Shown in pieces: positions 34,553 to 44,192 of a DNA stretch of 64,000 nt (the first letter of the stretch is position 1; every line of letters starts with the position of its first letter). The DNA comes from Pseudomonadota bacterium (GTDB taxonomy: Bacteria > Pseudomonadota > Gammaproteobacteria > Steroidobacterales > Steroidobacteraceae). The notes under the pieces were generated by a model. The model saw only the letters and a list, made by a program, of their open reading frames with translations, was not told the DNA's origin and searched no databases. The stretch is taken from positions 43,556 to 107,555 of the forward strand of contig JAKAZL010000003.1 of NCBI GenBank assembly GCA_021815925.1, read 5' to 3'. The translations under genes were made by a program, and so were the position numbers.

Positions 34553-37192
34553 ATGACGCGCAGTCGACGCAGAAAGCTGTTACGCGAGCAGATCCAGTCG
34601 CGACGGACGACGACGCTTCGCGCGATCGTACGGGCAGCCATGCCGCTCGCGGTATTTGCGGCCGCCATGCCCATGTCCCAAGCACAGGACGCGAGCGGCG
34701 GCACGGGCCTGCAGACTGTCGTGATCACGGCACAGAAGATCCGCCAGAACCTGCAGAACGTGCCGATCAGCGTCGAGGTGTTCAACAATCGCACCATGCG
34801 ACAGCTGAACATCGCCAACATCGACGATTACGTCAAGATGTCCCCGACGATCACGTTCGTGCGCAGCCAGGGTGAGGGCGGTAATGGCGGTGCGGGCGAG
34901 GCGATCGTCTATATCCGTGACGTGGTGAGCGGCGGCGATGGCAATCACTCGGGCTCCGAGCCGAGCGTCGGTGTGTATCTCGATCAGCAGCCGGTCACGA
35001 CTATCACTGGCGTTGTGCCGCTGCACATGTACGACATCAACCGCATCGAGGTGCTGGAGGGGCCGCAGGGCACGTTGTTCGGGTCCAGCGCCGAGGCGGG
35101 CGCGGTGCGCATCATCACGAACAAGCCCAATCCGGGCCGGTTCGCGGCCGGCTACGATCTGCAGGAAAACATCATCGAAAATGGCGGGCCCGGGCATGTC
35201 TTCCAGGGCTACGTGAACATCCCGCTCTGGCACCAGGCGGCCATCCGCCTGGTCGCCTGGGACGTACACGACGGTGGCTTCATCAGTAATGTCGCCGGCA
35301 CCGATGCCAACGGTTGTATCTTCAATGGCATCAGGTCGTTCCCGAGCTGGGCGATCCAGACGAACCCGGGGTACTACAGTACCAGCAGCTACACCGCCGG
35401 CAGCGGCCAGTGCGCCCCGGTCTCCTCGGTCGGCAAAGGCGCCATCAGCGCCGGGCCATGGCTGAAGAACAACTACAACACCACCGATACCTACGGCGGC
35501 CGGATGGAGCTGCGCTTCACCCTCAACGATCCCTGGGGCAATCCCTGGACGTTCACCCCGACATTCCAGGGCCAGTCGGCCACGACGAACGGATTCTTCG
35601 GCTATGACCCGGCAGTCGGCTACCTGAAGCTGACGCACTTCGGGCCGGAGAGCACCCACGACACGTGGGAGCAGACGGCGATGACCATCGAGGGGAAGAT
35701 TCACGATTTCGACCTCGTCTATACCGGCGGCTATCTGAAGCGCAATCAGCACTCGATCGCCGATTACAGCGATTACTCGGAGTTCTACGACAAGGTGCAT
35801 GGTTCCGGCTATTACTACGCCGGCCACTTCAACCCGACGACCGGCGCGTACACGCAGCAGATCATGCCGCAGCAGATGGTCATTGGCGGCGGCGACTTCG
35901 AGATGTGGAGCCAGGAGCTGCGCCTGACCACGCCGCTCGACAAGCCCGTCCATGCGACGGTCGGTGCATACCTCGGCCGCCAGATGCACAACATCTGGCA
36001 GCTCTACACCATGCCGGGATTCGGCTGGACCAGCGTCTACGGCGGCAACCCCAACGGGCTCGCCACGAACCTCTCGGTGCCGGGATACCCCAATGCAATC
36101 TGGCTGACGGATGAGCAGCGCGTCGACCGGGATCGTGCGGTGTACGGACAGGTGACCTGGGACATCACCAAGCAATGGCACTTGACCGGTGGGCTGCGCT
36201 ATTACCATTACGATAATTCGCTGCTCGGGTTCTACGGCTTCAGCCAGAACATGTTCTATGCCGCGCAGCCTATCGAGGGTGTGTCCACCTGCTTCGAGCC
36301 GGCCCGCGTCAAGGGCTCGCCGTGCACGAACCTCGATGCCGGGACGAGCGGCAGCGGGCACGTGCCGAGGGTCAATCTGACCTATCAGATCACGCCGAAC
36401 AAGATGGTCTATGCGACCTACTCCAAGGGCTACCGTCCGGGCGGCGTCAACCGTATCGCCCAAGCCGTCCAACCGGGACAGAAGCCCAATCCAGAGCCCT
36501 ATCAGGCGGACTTCCTGACTAACTACGAGGTGGGCTGGAAGACGCAGTGGTTCCACAACACCGTGCGGTGGAACGGCGCGTTCTTCTGGGAGGAGTGGAA
36601 GAACTTCCAGTTCTCCTTCCTGGGTCCCAATAGCGTGACGATCATCGCCAACGGGGGTAACGCGCGGATCCGGGGCGTGGAGAACAGCATCGAGTGGGTG
36701 CCGGTGCACAACCTGTTCCTGAGCACGAACTTCTCGTTCACGGATCCGGTTCTGACCTCGAACTACTACGGTTGCATCCCGGGCACGCCGCCGTGCACGC
36801 CGCTGCCGGCGGTTCAGGTGCCCTCGGGAACCAATCTGCCGGTGGCACCGAAGTTCAAGGGCAATGTGGTCGTCCGGTACTCGCTGCCGATGATGGATGA
36901 CTGGAAGCCTTATGTGCAGCTTGCGGGCATGTACCAGGACCAGACCTCCTCGGCACTGCTCATCACGCAGAACAAGGTTTACGGCAATCTGCCCGCCTAC
37001 GCGCTGTTCAATCTGAAGATTGGCGCCGACGGCGGCAACGGCATGCACGCGGACCTGTTCATCTCGAATCTGATGAACCGTAACGCGCAGTACTCGCGCT
37101 TCACGGAGAGCAACCCGAGTCTGGACAGTCAGGTCTACATCCTGCCGGCACAGCCCCGGACCTTCGGGATCGAGTTCGGCCAGGACTTCTAA
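34553..37192 (+). CDS. TonB-dependent outer-membrane receptor (second copy)
   Basis: The 879-residue receptor starts after GGAGCCAACC. It has a basic N-terminus and a signal peptide ending MPMSQAQDAS. The TonB-box/plug start follows (LQTVVITAQKIRQNLQNVPISVEV), then IEVLEGPQGTLFGSSAEAG and ITNKP, matching the first receptor motif for motif. The barrel has YSKGYRPGGVNR and NYEVGWKTQW and ends with Phe (EFGQDF). The FGxxAEAGAxRxITNKP variant in both receptors differs from the usual NTTGGAINIVT form. Energy comes from TonB; the ligand is unknown. It follows the TPR-sulfotransferase by 68 bp and is followed by a hairpin. Confidence 0.92.
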   Translation: MTRSRRRKLLREQIQSRRTTTLRAIVRAAMPLAVFAAAMPMSQAQDASGGTGLQTVVITAQKIRQNLQNVPISVEVFNNRTMRQLNIANIDDYVKMSPTITFVRSQGEGGNGGAGEAIVYIRDVVSGGDGNHSGSEPSVGVYLDQQPVTTITGVVPLHMYDINRIEVLEGPQGTLFGSSAEAGAVRIITNKPNPGRFAAGYDLQENIIENGGPGHVFQGYVNIPLWHQAAIRLVAWDVHDGGFISNVAGTDANGCIFNGIRSFPSWAIQTNPGYYSTSSYTAGSGQCAPVSSVGKGAISAGPWLKNNYNTTDTYGGRMELRFTLNDPWGNPWTFTPTFQGQSATTNGFFGYDPAVGYLKLTHFGPESTHDTWEQTAMTIEGKIHDFDLVYTGGYLKRNQHSIADYSDYSEFYDKVHGSGYYYAGHFNPTTGAYTQQIMPQQMVIGGGDFEMWSQELRLTTPLDKPVHATVGAYLGRQMHNIWQLYTMPGFGWTSVYGGNPNGLATNLSVPGYPNAIWLTDEQRVDRDRAVYGQVTWDITKQWHLTGGLRYYHYDNSLLGFYGFSQNMFYAAQPIEGVSTCFEPARVKGSPCTNLDAGTSGSGHVPRVNLTYQITPNKMVYATYSKGYRPGGVNRIAQAVQPGQKPNPEPYQADFLTNYEVGWKTQWFHNTVRWNGAFFWEEWKNFQFSFLGPNSVTIIANGGNARIRGVENSIEWVPVHNLFLSTNFSFTDPVLTSNYYGCIPGTPPCTPLPAVQVPSGTNLPVAPKFKGNVVVRYSLPMMDDWKPYVQLAGMYQDQTSSALLITQNKVYGNLPAYALFNLKIGADGGNGMHADLFISNLMNRNAQYSRFTESNPSLDSQVYILPAQPRTFGIEFGQDF

Positions 37193-37207
37193 GGCAAGCG
37201 GATGCCG

Positions 37208-37230
37208 CTCCTTCCCGGAACGGGAAGGGG
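37208..37230 (+). terminator. Hairpin after the second TonB receptor gene
   Basis: CTCCTTCCCG-GAA-CGGGAAGGGG forms a 10-bp stem (one G-T pair) with a three-base loop, 15 bp after the stop. A second GGCGGACGCCGCC hairpin follows. There is no clear T-tract. This is the probable end of the second receptor transcript. Confidence 0.5.
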
Positions 37231-37286
37231 CGGCGGACGCCGCCCGTCGTCAGTCGAGCTTTGCGAGCCGCGTTCCGGCTCCGATC

Positions 37287-37916
37287 TCAGGCGCTCGCGC
37301 TCGGACGGGATGCGGCGAGTGCATACCAGCGCCGTGTCGCGCCGGCCTCGGGCGGCAGCTCCAGGTGCAGCCGGCGGGCAAAGTCGATGCAGACGAGGGC
37401 ATCGATGTCGGCGACGCTGTACTGCTCACCACACAGGTAGGGCGCGGCGGATGCCGCCTGGGTCTCGAGCCAGTGCAGGAATTGCTCGGCTCGCTTTCGG
37501 CCGCGCTCGGCGAGCTGCGGGATCTGCGCGTAATCGCGCGGACCGGTGAGCGCGCGGTCCTTCATGCCGGGTGCGGCATTGCGGAGCCATTCCGCCACGG
37601 CCGCAAAGCCCTCGCTCTCGATCCGCCACTGCAGGTCGGCGATCCTTGCCTTCTCGAGTGCACTGCGGCCGAGCAGTGGGGGCTCGGGACAGATCTCCTC
37701 GAGATAACGCCAGATTGCCGCCGTCGAGCACAGGGCGGTCCCGTCGACCTCGAGCACCGGTACGGTGCAGTGCGGGTTCAGTTCACGAAACGGTGCCCGC
37801 AGATGCTCCCCGGCGCGCAGGTCGACCTCGACACGGGGTAGTGCGAGGCCCTTCTCGGCCAGAAAGATCCGCACCCGGCGAGGCGAGGGGGCCGTCGCGC
37901 AGTCATAAAGCTTCAT
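37287..37916 (-). CDS. Glutathione S-transferase family protein
   Basis: The 209-residue protein has a thioredoxin-like N-terminal domain: MKLYDCATAPSPRRVRIFLAEKGL with Ser/Cys candidates near residues 6-11, ELNPHCTVPVLEVDGTAL with the cis-Pro, and CSTAAIWRYLEE for the gamma-glutamyl site. An all-helical C-terminal domain contains LCGEQYSVADIDALVCIDFARRL, where the ADI-x-A motif is typical of GSTs. It would conjugate glutathione to an electrophile or act as an isomerase in the cytoplasm. It stands alone, tail to tail with the TonB receptor gene and head to head with the BlaI-like gene. Class and substrate cannot be assigned from the sequence. Confidence 0.86.
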   Translation of the reverse strand: MKLYDCATAPSPRRVRIFLAEKGLALPRVEVDLRAGEHLRAPFRELNPHCTVPVLEVDGTALCSTAAIWRYLEEICPEPPLLGRSALEKARIADLQWRIESEGFAAVAEWLRNAAPGMKDRALTGPRDYAQIPQLAERGRKRAEQFLHWLETQAASAAPYLCGEQYSVADIDALVCIDFARRLHLELPPEAGATRRWYALAASRPSASA

Positions 37917-38172
37917 CGTCGAGCCTCCCGTCCGCGCCCGGCAGGTGATGCCGACAGATCGCGCGGTTGTTCACCGTGTTCCCGCCATGGCGCAGGCGCA
38001 TCTTAGCCCCTCGTCGCGTCCCGGTGGACGTTCGGGGTCCTGCGCCGGGCACTCACGGCCGATCGATGCCCGAGGCAGCGGCGTGCGTCGCCGCCGGCCA
38101 TTGCAGTGTGAGCGGGAACTTGAGAGGCTTGCGAGTGCGGCGCGGGGCCGCGCAGATTTGAGGTCAACGCCG

Positions 38173-38571
38173 GTGGCGGAGCGTCTGGAATTGGGGCCGC
38201 TCGAGCTCAAGGTCCTGGAGTCGCTCTGGGGCCGGGGGCGCGCAGCGACCGTGCGGCACGTCCAGCCGTCGTTTCCCGAGCTCGCCTACACGACGCTGAT
38301 GACGACCCTGGATCGGCTCTACCGCAAGGGCGTGCTGCGGCGCTGCCGGCTCGGCCGTGCCTTTGGCTACGAGCCGCGCTGCTCCCGTGACGAGCTGTTC
38401 GGAGACATGATGTCCGGGCAGGTGAGCGATCTGCTCTCGAGCTGCCACGACAGCACCGCGTTGCTCTCGACGCTGGTGCAGGCGGTCGGTCATGCCGATG
38501 CCGAGTTGCTCGATGAGCTCGAGGCGCTGGTGCGCAGCGAGCGTCTGCGGTTGAGGTCTGAAGAGAAATGA
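38173..38571 (+). CDS. BlaI/MecI/CopY family repressor
   Basis: I start at GTG 38173, nine bases after GAGG; a TTG at 38158 is another option. The 132-residue protein is of normal size for the family. The winged helix is visible as LGPLELKVLESLWGRGRAATVRHVQPSF, then TLMTTLDRLYRKGVLRRCRLGRAFGYEP with the wing. A C-terminal dimer helix follows (ELLDELEALV). BlaI repressors are removed by proteolysis linked to an M56 sensor. ATGA overlap with the M56 gene that follows supports such a pair. No beta-lactamase or PBP2a gene is adjacent. Confidence 0.82.
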   Translation: MAERLELGPLELKVLESLWGRGRAATVRHVQPSFPELAYTTLMTTLDRLYRKGVLRRCRLGRAFGYEPRCSRDELFGDMMSGQVSDLLSSCHDSTALLSTLVQAVGHADAELLDELEALVRSERLRLRSEEK

Positions 38572-39503
38572 GCTTCGACGTCACGCTCACCCTGGTGGTG
38601 CTGGCGAGCTTCGGCCTCGCCAACCTGCTGCTCTCGGGACTGCTCGCCCTCGGCTGGCGGCTGGGACTGATGGCGCGCATGGTGCGCGCGGACGCCATCC
38701 TCGGCGTTCGTCTTGTGCCTGCCGTCGGTTCGGCGCTTCTTGCCCTGACGATCGTGCTGCCGGCGTTCCTGCGAGACGAGCCTCCGCATGCGCACGACCG
38801 CCCGGGCGCGTTGCTGATCGTCTCGGCCACTCTGGCGGTCCTTGCGCTCGTGGATGGGCTGCGGCGCGGCTGGCGCGCCTGGCGGGCGGCGCGGCAATGG
38901 GTTGCGGCCGAAGCGCCGCTCGAGCGCTCTGCCGCCGCGCCGGCCGAGGTGAGCGTCATCAATGTGAGCGAGCCCGTGGTTGCGCTCGTTGGCGGCTGGC
39001 GGCAGCGCATCGTGGCGGCGCGCTGTGTCGAAGCCGCCTGCGACAGCGAGGAGTTCCGCCAGGTCATCGCGCACGAGGCGGCCCACCGGGACGCGCGCGA
39101 CAACCTGAAGCTGCTGGCGGTGCTGTCGATGCCGGACGTGCTGGCGTGGCTGCCCGCGGGCCGCGCACTGACGGCCCAGTGGCGGGCGGCCACCGAGCTC
39201 GAGGCGGACGAGCGCGCGAGCGGCACCGATGCTCGCAAGCGCGTGGCGCTGGCCTCGGCGCTGATCAAGGTGGCGCGCCTGACCCTCGAGCGGGGCAGGC
39301 CACCGCGACCCGCGCGCCTGTCCGGCCGGTTCGGCGGACTCGAGCACCGTATCCGGCGGCTGCTCGCCCCATCCCCGGGTGGCACCCGGGCATTCCCGGG
39401 GCGGCGCATTGCGAGCTCTGCGCTGCTCGTGCCGCTGCTCGCCATGCCGCTGTACGCCCTGGTGCACCGCGTCATCGAGGTGTTGGTCGCCTTCGGGCGT
39501 TGA
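38568..39503 (+). CDS. M56 family membrane metallopeptidase (BlaR1-like, without sensor domain)
   Basis: The 311-residue protein has N-terminal membrane segments (VVLASFGLANLLLSGLLALGWRLG, LVPAVGSALLALTIVLPAFL). A zinc-protease site lies at VIAHEAAHRDARDN (His169, Glu170, His173), and a final hydrophobic segment ends SALLVPLLAMPLYALVHRVIEVLV. BlaR1 proteins carry a periplasmic penicillin-binding domain of about 250 residues that is absent here, so the signal must be sensed otherwise. It is translationally coupled to the BlaI-like gene. It likely cleaves or derepresses that regulator in the cytoplasm on an unknown stimulus. Confidence 0.83.
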   Translation: MSFDVTLTLVVLASFGLANLLLSGLLALGWRLGLMARMVRADAILGVRLVPAVGSALLALTIVLPAFLRDEPPHAHDRPGALLIVSATLAVLALVDGLRRGWRAWRAARQWVAAEAPLERSAAAPAEVSVINVSEPVVALVGGWRQRIVAARCVEAACDSEEFRQVIAHEAAHRDARDNLKLLAVLSMPDVLAWLPAGRALTAQWRAATELEADERASGTDARKRVALASALIKVARLTLERGRPPRPARLSGRFGGLEHRIRRLLAPSPGGTRAFPGRRIASSALLVPLLAMPLYALVHRVIEVLVAFGR

Positions 39504-39735
39504 GCGGCGGGGCGTGGGCTTGCTGCGCCGTCGATGGCGCTCCCCGGTACCCCGCACCGCGGCGCGAGCACTCTACTGCCCCGTGTGACCGATCCGGTCG
39601 CGCACGGCGCGCGCAGGCCATCGTTCCGTCACGTGCATGCGGTATGCTCCGAGCGCGATTCGGTGCGCCTGCGCGCGCGCCGAACGGCCCCGCTCGCCCG
39701 CGGTACGGGATGATGCGCGCAGCCTAAGGAGTGCC

Positions 39736-42645
39736 ATGATCAGATCGCAACGCCACCGCAGCGGCCCGCTTGCCGGGTGGTCGCTCGGACTCTCACTGGG
39801 AGTGTGTCTGCCGGCCCTGGCGGTGAGTCCGCCCGCCGCGCACACCGATCTTATTGTCCGGCCGGTGCAGGTCACTGCCGCGAACCGCGTGCGCTACAGC
39901 GCAACATTGCCCACGTGGCGACGCGTGAGCCCGGTGGGCACCCTCATCAGCACGGCCAATTTTCCGACCAAGGTGCTGAGCATCGCCGGGCACGTGCTCG
40001 TGCTCGCCAACGGCGCAACCGTGTTTCAGACGGTCACGTGGTATGGCCCCGACCTGCAGCGCCAGGCGCGGCTCGCGACCTTCACGGCCGTCGCACCGGC
40101 GCACGCAACCACCTCCACGTTCTCCGGCAGCTCCGCGCAGGTCACCGATCCGCGCCATGCGGGCGCCGCAGGCTCGGTGTACTCAACGGACCAGCCGGCG
40201 AAACTGCGCGCCGCCGAGGCGCAGGCGACGGAGCACGCCGAGGAGAACCCCGAGCCGATTGCGACTCAGGTCATCTCGCACAGCGATCTGTTCCAGGGTC
40301 TGGCCGCCGCTCGGGACGGGACGGTCTATGCCACCGGCGGGAACGCCGACAAGGTGTTCGCCCTGCGGATGCAGGCGGGCCGGGTGCGCATCGTGCACGT
40401 GTATGGGCTCACCTGGCAGCCCTTCCCGGCCAGCCAGTATCCATACGTGTATCAAGGCAATCACGACCAGAAGCCCTTCCGCTTCTATCCCGACTCGGTG
40501 GTCGTGGGTCCGAATGGGCGCTACCTGTACGTCACGGGTCTGCTCGCCAACAGCCTGGCGCGCATCGACCTCAGCAGCGGCGCGACGCGCTACGTGAACG
40601 TCGGGCCGTTCCCGTTCGCCGTGGTGCTCGCCGACGGCGGCCGCCGTCTTGCCGTGAGCGACTGGGCCGGCAGCGGGGTGACGGTCCTCGACCGACGGAC
40701 CCTGCGCGTGCTCGGCACCGTCGCCACCGGTCCTGCGGTCGGAGCGCACACCGTGGCCGCCGGCGTGCATCCCACCGCGATGGTGAGCGTGCCGAACGGG
40801 CCCGATGTCTGGGTGGCGGACGCCAATGCCGATGCGCTGGTGCAGGTCGACACCCGTGCGTTGAAGGCCGTGCGGGCCATCGCCGACGGGCCGTACGCGG
40901 GCGCGCCCCCGGGCAGCTATCCGGACGCGCTGGCCGTGGCACAGGGCAAGCTGTTCGTCGCCAATGCCGGCAATGACGACGTGGCGGTCTACGATCTGGC
41001 GAGCGGCAAGGCCCTGGGACTGATCCCGACGGGCTGGTACCCGAGTGACCTTGCCGTAAGGCATGACAGCCTGTACGTGGTGGCGGCCAAGGGGCTGGGG
41101 ACCGGACCGAACCTGCACTGGCAGTACATTGGCAACATGATGCACGGACTGCTGCAGCGGGTGCCGCTGCAGGATCTGGCACACGAGCTGCCACGCTGGA
41201 CGCACCAGGCACTGCAAAGCGGCGGGTTCCTGCCCGCGCAACGGCAGACGCTGGCGCGGCACAATGCCCGCACCGCGGCGTTTCTGCGCCGCCACATTCA
41301 CTACGTCGTGCTCATCCTGCACGAGAACAAGACGTTCGATGAGGATCTGGGTGAGTACCGCGCGGCGGGCGCGTGGGCCGATCCGCGCTTCTCGCTCTAT
41401 GGTCCGCGGGAGCTGCCGAACCTCTACCGCTGGGCGGCGCACGATGCGCTGTTCGCGAACTTCATGGCCGACGGCGAGGTGACCGCGCAGGGTCACCAGT
41501 GGACCGACGGCGCATCCGATTCGGACGTTGTGCAGCGCCTCTGGCCCGAGTACTACTCCGACCGAGGACTGGTGTGGAATGCCGGTCCGGGTGGAACCGG
41601 CGCGCTGCACCCGAACGACCCGGCCAGCCACGATCCGTTCGAATATGCCCACCGACATCTCGGTGCGTATGCCAACCCGTGGATCAGCTACCCGCAGCGG
41701 CTCTACCTGTTCAACGACTTGCTGGCGCATCGGGTGTCGTTCGAAGACTTCGGCGAGAACGTCACGCGCGCCCGCGACGGTGTGATCCGCAACGCTCTGA
41801 TTGCACACGTCGATCAGACCTACCCCGGCTGGGACCGGCTGATCCGCGACGACAACCGGGTCGATGCGGCCCTCGCGTGGCTCAAGGCCCACCCGGGCAA
41901 GGCGTTCCCGCATTTCATCTTCATCTGGCTGCCCGACGATCATACCGCCGGGTTGAAGGCGTGCTATTACAGCCCGGACTACTACGTGGCCGACAACGAT
42001 CACGCCACCGCGCGATTGGTGCATTACCTCGCCGGGACGCCCCAGTGGCGCCACATGGTGGTGTTCCTCGAGCAGGATGACGCGCAGAGCGGCGCCGATC
42101 ACATCAATGCGCACCGCACGCTCGCGCTCGCGCTGGGCCCCTGGGTCAAGTCCGGGGTGCTCGACACGCAGCCGCTCTCGCAGGTCAACATCGTGCGCAG
42201 CATCGAGGCGGTGTTCGGTCTGCCGGCGATGTCGCAGTGGGATGCGAATTCCGAGGTCATCTCGGGTATCTGGCGCCGGACTGCGCGCACTGCGGCCATG
42301 CCGGTGCTACCCATGCAGGTCCCGGTGCAGTTCAACCCCGGCCGCTGCAGCGACCAGCTGCTCCTGCGACGCGAGGCGGGAGCTGCGGGGCACGCGCTGA
42401 CTCCGGGGTGGCTGAAGCGGCACACCGATCCGCACGGTGCGCACGGTCCGGCGTTGACCTCCCGCCAGGCGTTCACACCGACCTCGATCCTGAAGGTGGC
42501 CGGACCGGAGCAGTTGCGTCAGGAATGGATCGCGAGCAAGGGGCAGCGCAGCTACCGCGCGTTTCAGCAATTTCTCAGCGAGTACGCCGCGGCGCACGGC
42601 AGTCCCGTGTCGGCGTACGAGGCGAACGACGGGGCGCTGCATTGA
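39736..42645 (+). CDS. YncE-like beta-propeller fused to an alkaline-phosphatase-superfamily domain
   Basis: I start at ATG 39736 after AAGGAG, giving 969 residues with a signal peptide (GPLAGWSLGLSLGVCLPALAVS). Residues 180-440 are a YVTN-type seven-bladed propeller (LYVTGLLANSLARIDLSSG, LFVANAGNDDVAVYDLASGK). From about 525 a phosphatase-like domain begins with HYVVLILHENKTFDEDLGEY, which resembles the ENRSFDHY motif of phospholipase C/acid phosphatase proteins. FIWLPDDHT and FLEQDDAQSGADHINAHRT contribute the metal-site Asp and His residues. It should act in the periplasm or outside on phosphoesters or phosphonates. Its nearest neighbours are unrelated. Confidence 0.84.
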   Translation: MIRSQRHRSGPLAGWSLGLSLGVCLPALAVSPPAAHTDLIVRPVQVTAANRVRYSATLPTWRRVSPVGTLISTANFPTKVLSIAGHVLVLANGATVFQTVTWYGPDLQRQARLATFTAVAPAHATTSTFSGSSAQVTDPRHAGAAGSVYSTDQPAKLRAAEAQATEHAEENPEPIATQVISHSDLFQGLAAARDGTVYATGGNADKVFALRMQAGRVRIVHVYGLTWQPFPASQYPYVYQGNHDQKPFRFYPDSVVVGPNGRYLYVTGLLANSLARIDLSSGATRYVNVGPFPFAVVLADGGRRLAVSDWAGSGVTVLDRRTLRVLGTVATGPAVGAHTVAAGVHPTAMVSVPNGPDVWVADANADALVQVDTRALKAVRAIADGPYAGAPPGSYPDALAVAQGKLFVANAGNDDVAVYDLASGKALGLIPTGWYPSDLAVRHDSLYVVAAKGLGTGPNLHWQYIGNMMHGLLQRVPLQDLAHELPRWTHQALQSGGFLPAQRQTLARHNARTAAFLRRHIHYVVLILHENKTFDEDLGEYRAAGAWADPRFSLYGPRELPNLYRWAAHDALFANFMADGEVTAQGHQWTDGASDSDVVQRLWPEYYSDRGLVWNAGPGGTGALHPNDPASHDPFEYAHRHLGAYANPWISYPQRLYLFNDLLAHRVSFEDFGENVTRARDGVIRNALIAHVDQTYPGWDRLIRDDNRVDAALAWLKAHPGKAFPHFIFIWLPDDHTAGLKACYYSPDYYVADNDHATARLVHYLAGTPQWRHMVVFLEQDDAQSGADHINAHRTLALALGPWVKSGVLDTQPLSQVNIVRSIEAVFGLPAMSQWDANSEVISGIWRRTARTAAMPVLPMQVPVQFNPGRCSDQLLLRREAGAAGHALTPGWLKRHTDPHGAHGPALTSRQAFTPTSILKVAGPEQLRQEWIASKGQRSYRAFQQFLSEYAAAHGSPVSAYEANDGALH

Positions 42646-43086
42646 GGCCGCGACGGCCGGCCGGATGAGTCGCTTCCCCGCCCGGGCGTGCCATCCGGCG
42701 CGCCCGGGCGGGGGCGTTCGATCGGGCTGCCGCAGCCGATCGGACGGGAGCCGAATCGGTACTTGTGCCTATGCCGAGGGCGATCGGCTTGGGTCAAAGT
42801 CCGCGGCCGGTCCTGGCCGGGCCGGCTCGAGTGATGTCCGGCTGCGCTCATGCGCGGCGCGTTCCGGGCGTGCCGGCCCACGGTGCAATTGACCGCGACG
42901 CACCGCTGGGGGGATGATCTGTATCAAAATACGGCCGAAGATGGACTACAATCGTTTGCCGTTGATGAGCACGAACAATAAGCCGCATTGCGGGACGCGA
43001 TCAATCCACTGTCATCGATTGCCTCGAGGCGCCGCGTCGCGCTGTCGCTCGCCGAGTGACACGCGCCCCGGCAGCCCAGTGTCGCC
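42646..43086. other. About 440 bp intergenic region
   Basis: No gene is supported. The right half is AT-richer than its surroundings (ATCAAAATACGG, GACTACAATCG) and includes TACAAT, a good -10 match roughly 140 bp before the diguanylate cyclase ATG. I found no clear -35 partner, RNA gene or repeat. Confidence 0.4.
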
Positions 43087-44115
43087 ATGAGATATATCGA
43101 ATCGAAAGAGCAAAGCGCCGAGTTGCTGCGCCTCACGCTGCCGCTGATGGTGCGTCAGGCGGCCGCCTACCATCCCATCAGCTACACGATCTGGTATGAG
43201 CACGTCGCGGGCATCAACCCGCCGCTCAGCACCGCGCTCGCGGCGCGGCTCGAGACGAACGAGCCGCTGAACGACGATGAGGTGTACCGGCTCTACGCGC
43301 GGCACGTTTCGGAGCGCGATGCAGCCGTGCTCGATCATCTGCAGCAGCGCCTGCAGGACCTGCTCGACGACACCGCGCGGACCATCAACAGCGCCGGCGA
43401 GGACAGCGGTCACTTCACCCGCACGCTGCGCGAGAGCCGCTCGGATCTGGAGCAGGAGGCCACGGCGGCGAAGATCCAGCAGGTGATCTCGCGCCTGCTG
43501 AGCGAAGCGTTGCGCATGGAGACGATGACCCAGGTCCTGGCCGAGAAGCTCGATGGCAGCACCCGCGAGGTCAGGGCGCTGACCGAGCAGCTGCAGCGGG
43601 CGCAGACCGAGGCGGTCATCGATCCTCTGTGCGGCATTCATAACCGGCGCGGCTTCCTGCGCGAGGCGAAGACCCTGCTCGAATCGCGCGCCGGCCTCGA
43701 GGGCAGCGCGATCGTGCTCGCGGACGTCGATCACTTCAAGCAGGTCAACGACACCTACGGGCACCTGCTCGGCGACAAGGTGCTGCGCTCGGTCGGCGGG
43801 ATATTTCGCGACAGCGTCAAGGACGTCGGCGTCGCTGCGCGCGTCGGCGGTGAGGAGTTTGCGCTGCTGCTGCCGGGTACGACCCTGCAGGCGGCGCGCT
43901 CGCTGGCCGAGCAGATCCGCGCGGCCGTCGCACGCGGGCGGATCCAGCGCGAGAAGAGCAAGGAGGACATCGGATCGATCACCGTGTCCCTCGGAGTGGC
44001 CGTCGGGGCCGCGGGCGAGACGCTCGACATGCTGATGTTCCGCGCCGACCGGGCGCTGTATTCGGCCAAGCGCGCCGGACGCAATCAGGTGTGCGTGGAG
44101 CCCTCGAGCGCCTGA
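43087..44115 (+). CDS. Cytoplasmic GGDEF diguanylate cyclase without I-site
   Basis: The 342-residue protein has an all-helical N-terminal region (residues 1-175) with PISYTIWYEHVAGINPPLS and a long coiled-coil-like stretch through ALTEQLQRAQTEA. A GGDEF domain follows (DPLCGIHNRRGFL, ADVDHFKQVNDTYGHLLGD, ARVGGEEFALLLPG). The GGEEF active loop is intact, so c-di-GMP synthesis from two GTP is expected. The position of the allosteric RxxD site reads KDVG, so product inhibition is probably lost. No membrane segment is seen. The N-terminal helical domain is common in pseudomonad cyclases but has no named ligand. Monocistronic. Confidence 0.9.
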   Translation: MRYIESKEQSAELLRLTLPLMVRQAAAYHPISYTIWYEHVAGINPPLSTALAARLETNEPLNDDEVYRLYARHVSERDAAVLDHLQQRLQDLLDDTARTINSAGEDSGHFTRTLRESRSDLEQEATAAKIQQVISRLLSEALRMETMTQVLAEKLDGSTREVRALTEQLQRAQTEAVIDPLCGIHNRRGFLREAKTLLESRAGLEGSAIVLADVDHFKQVNDTYGHLLGDKVLRSVGGIFRDSVKDVGVAARVGGEEFALLLPGTTLQAARSLAEQIRAAVARGRIQREKSKEDIGSITVSLGVAVGAAGETLDMLMFRADRALYSAKRAGRNQVCVEPSSA

Positions 44116-44192
44116 TCCGGTCATCCCGGCGATGCCGCCTCCTCGGGGCGCGCCTGCCCGTCGAGGCGTGCTCGGCGGCCGGCATGCGCCGC

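Noticed and set aside
34580-37048. 822-residue ORF on the - strand opposite the second TonB receptor
   Set aside because: Shadow frame; it does not contain membrane or enzyme motifs, while the receptor has plug and barrel signatures.
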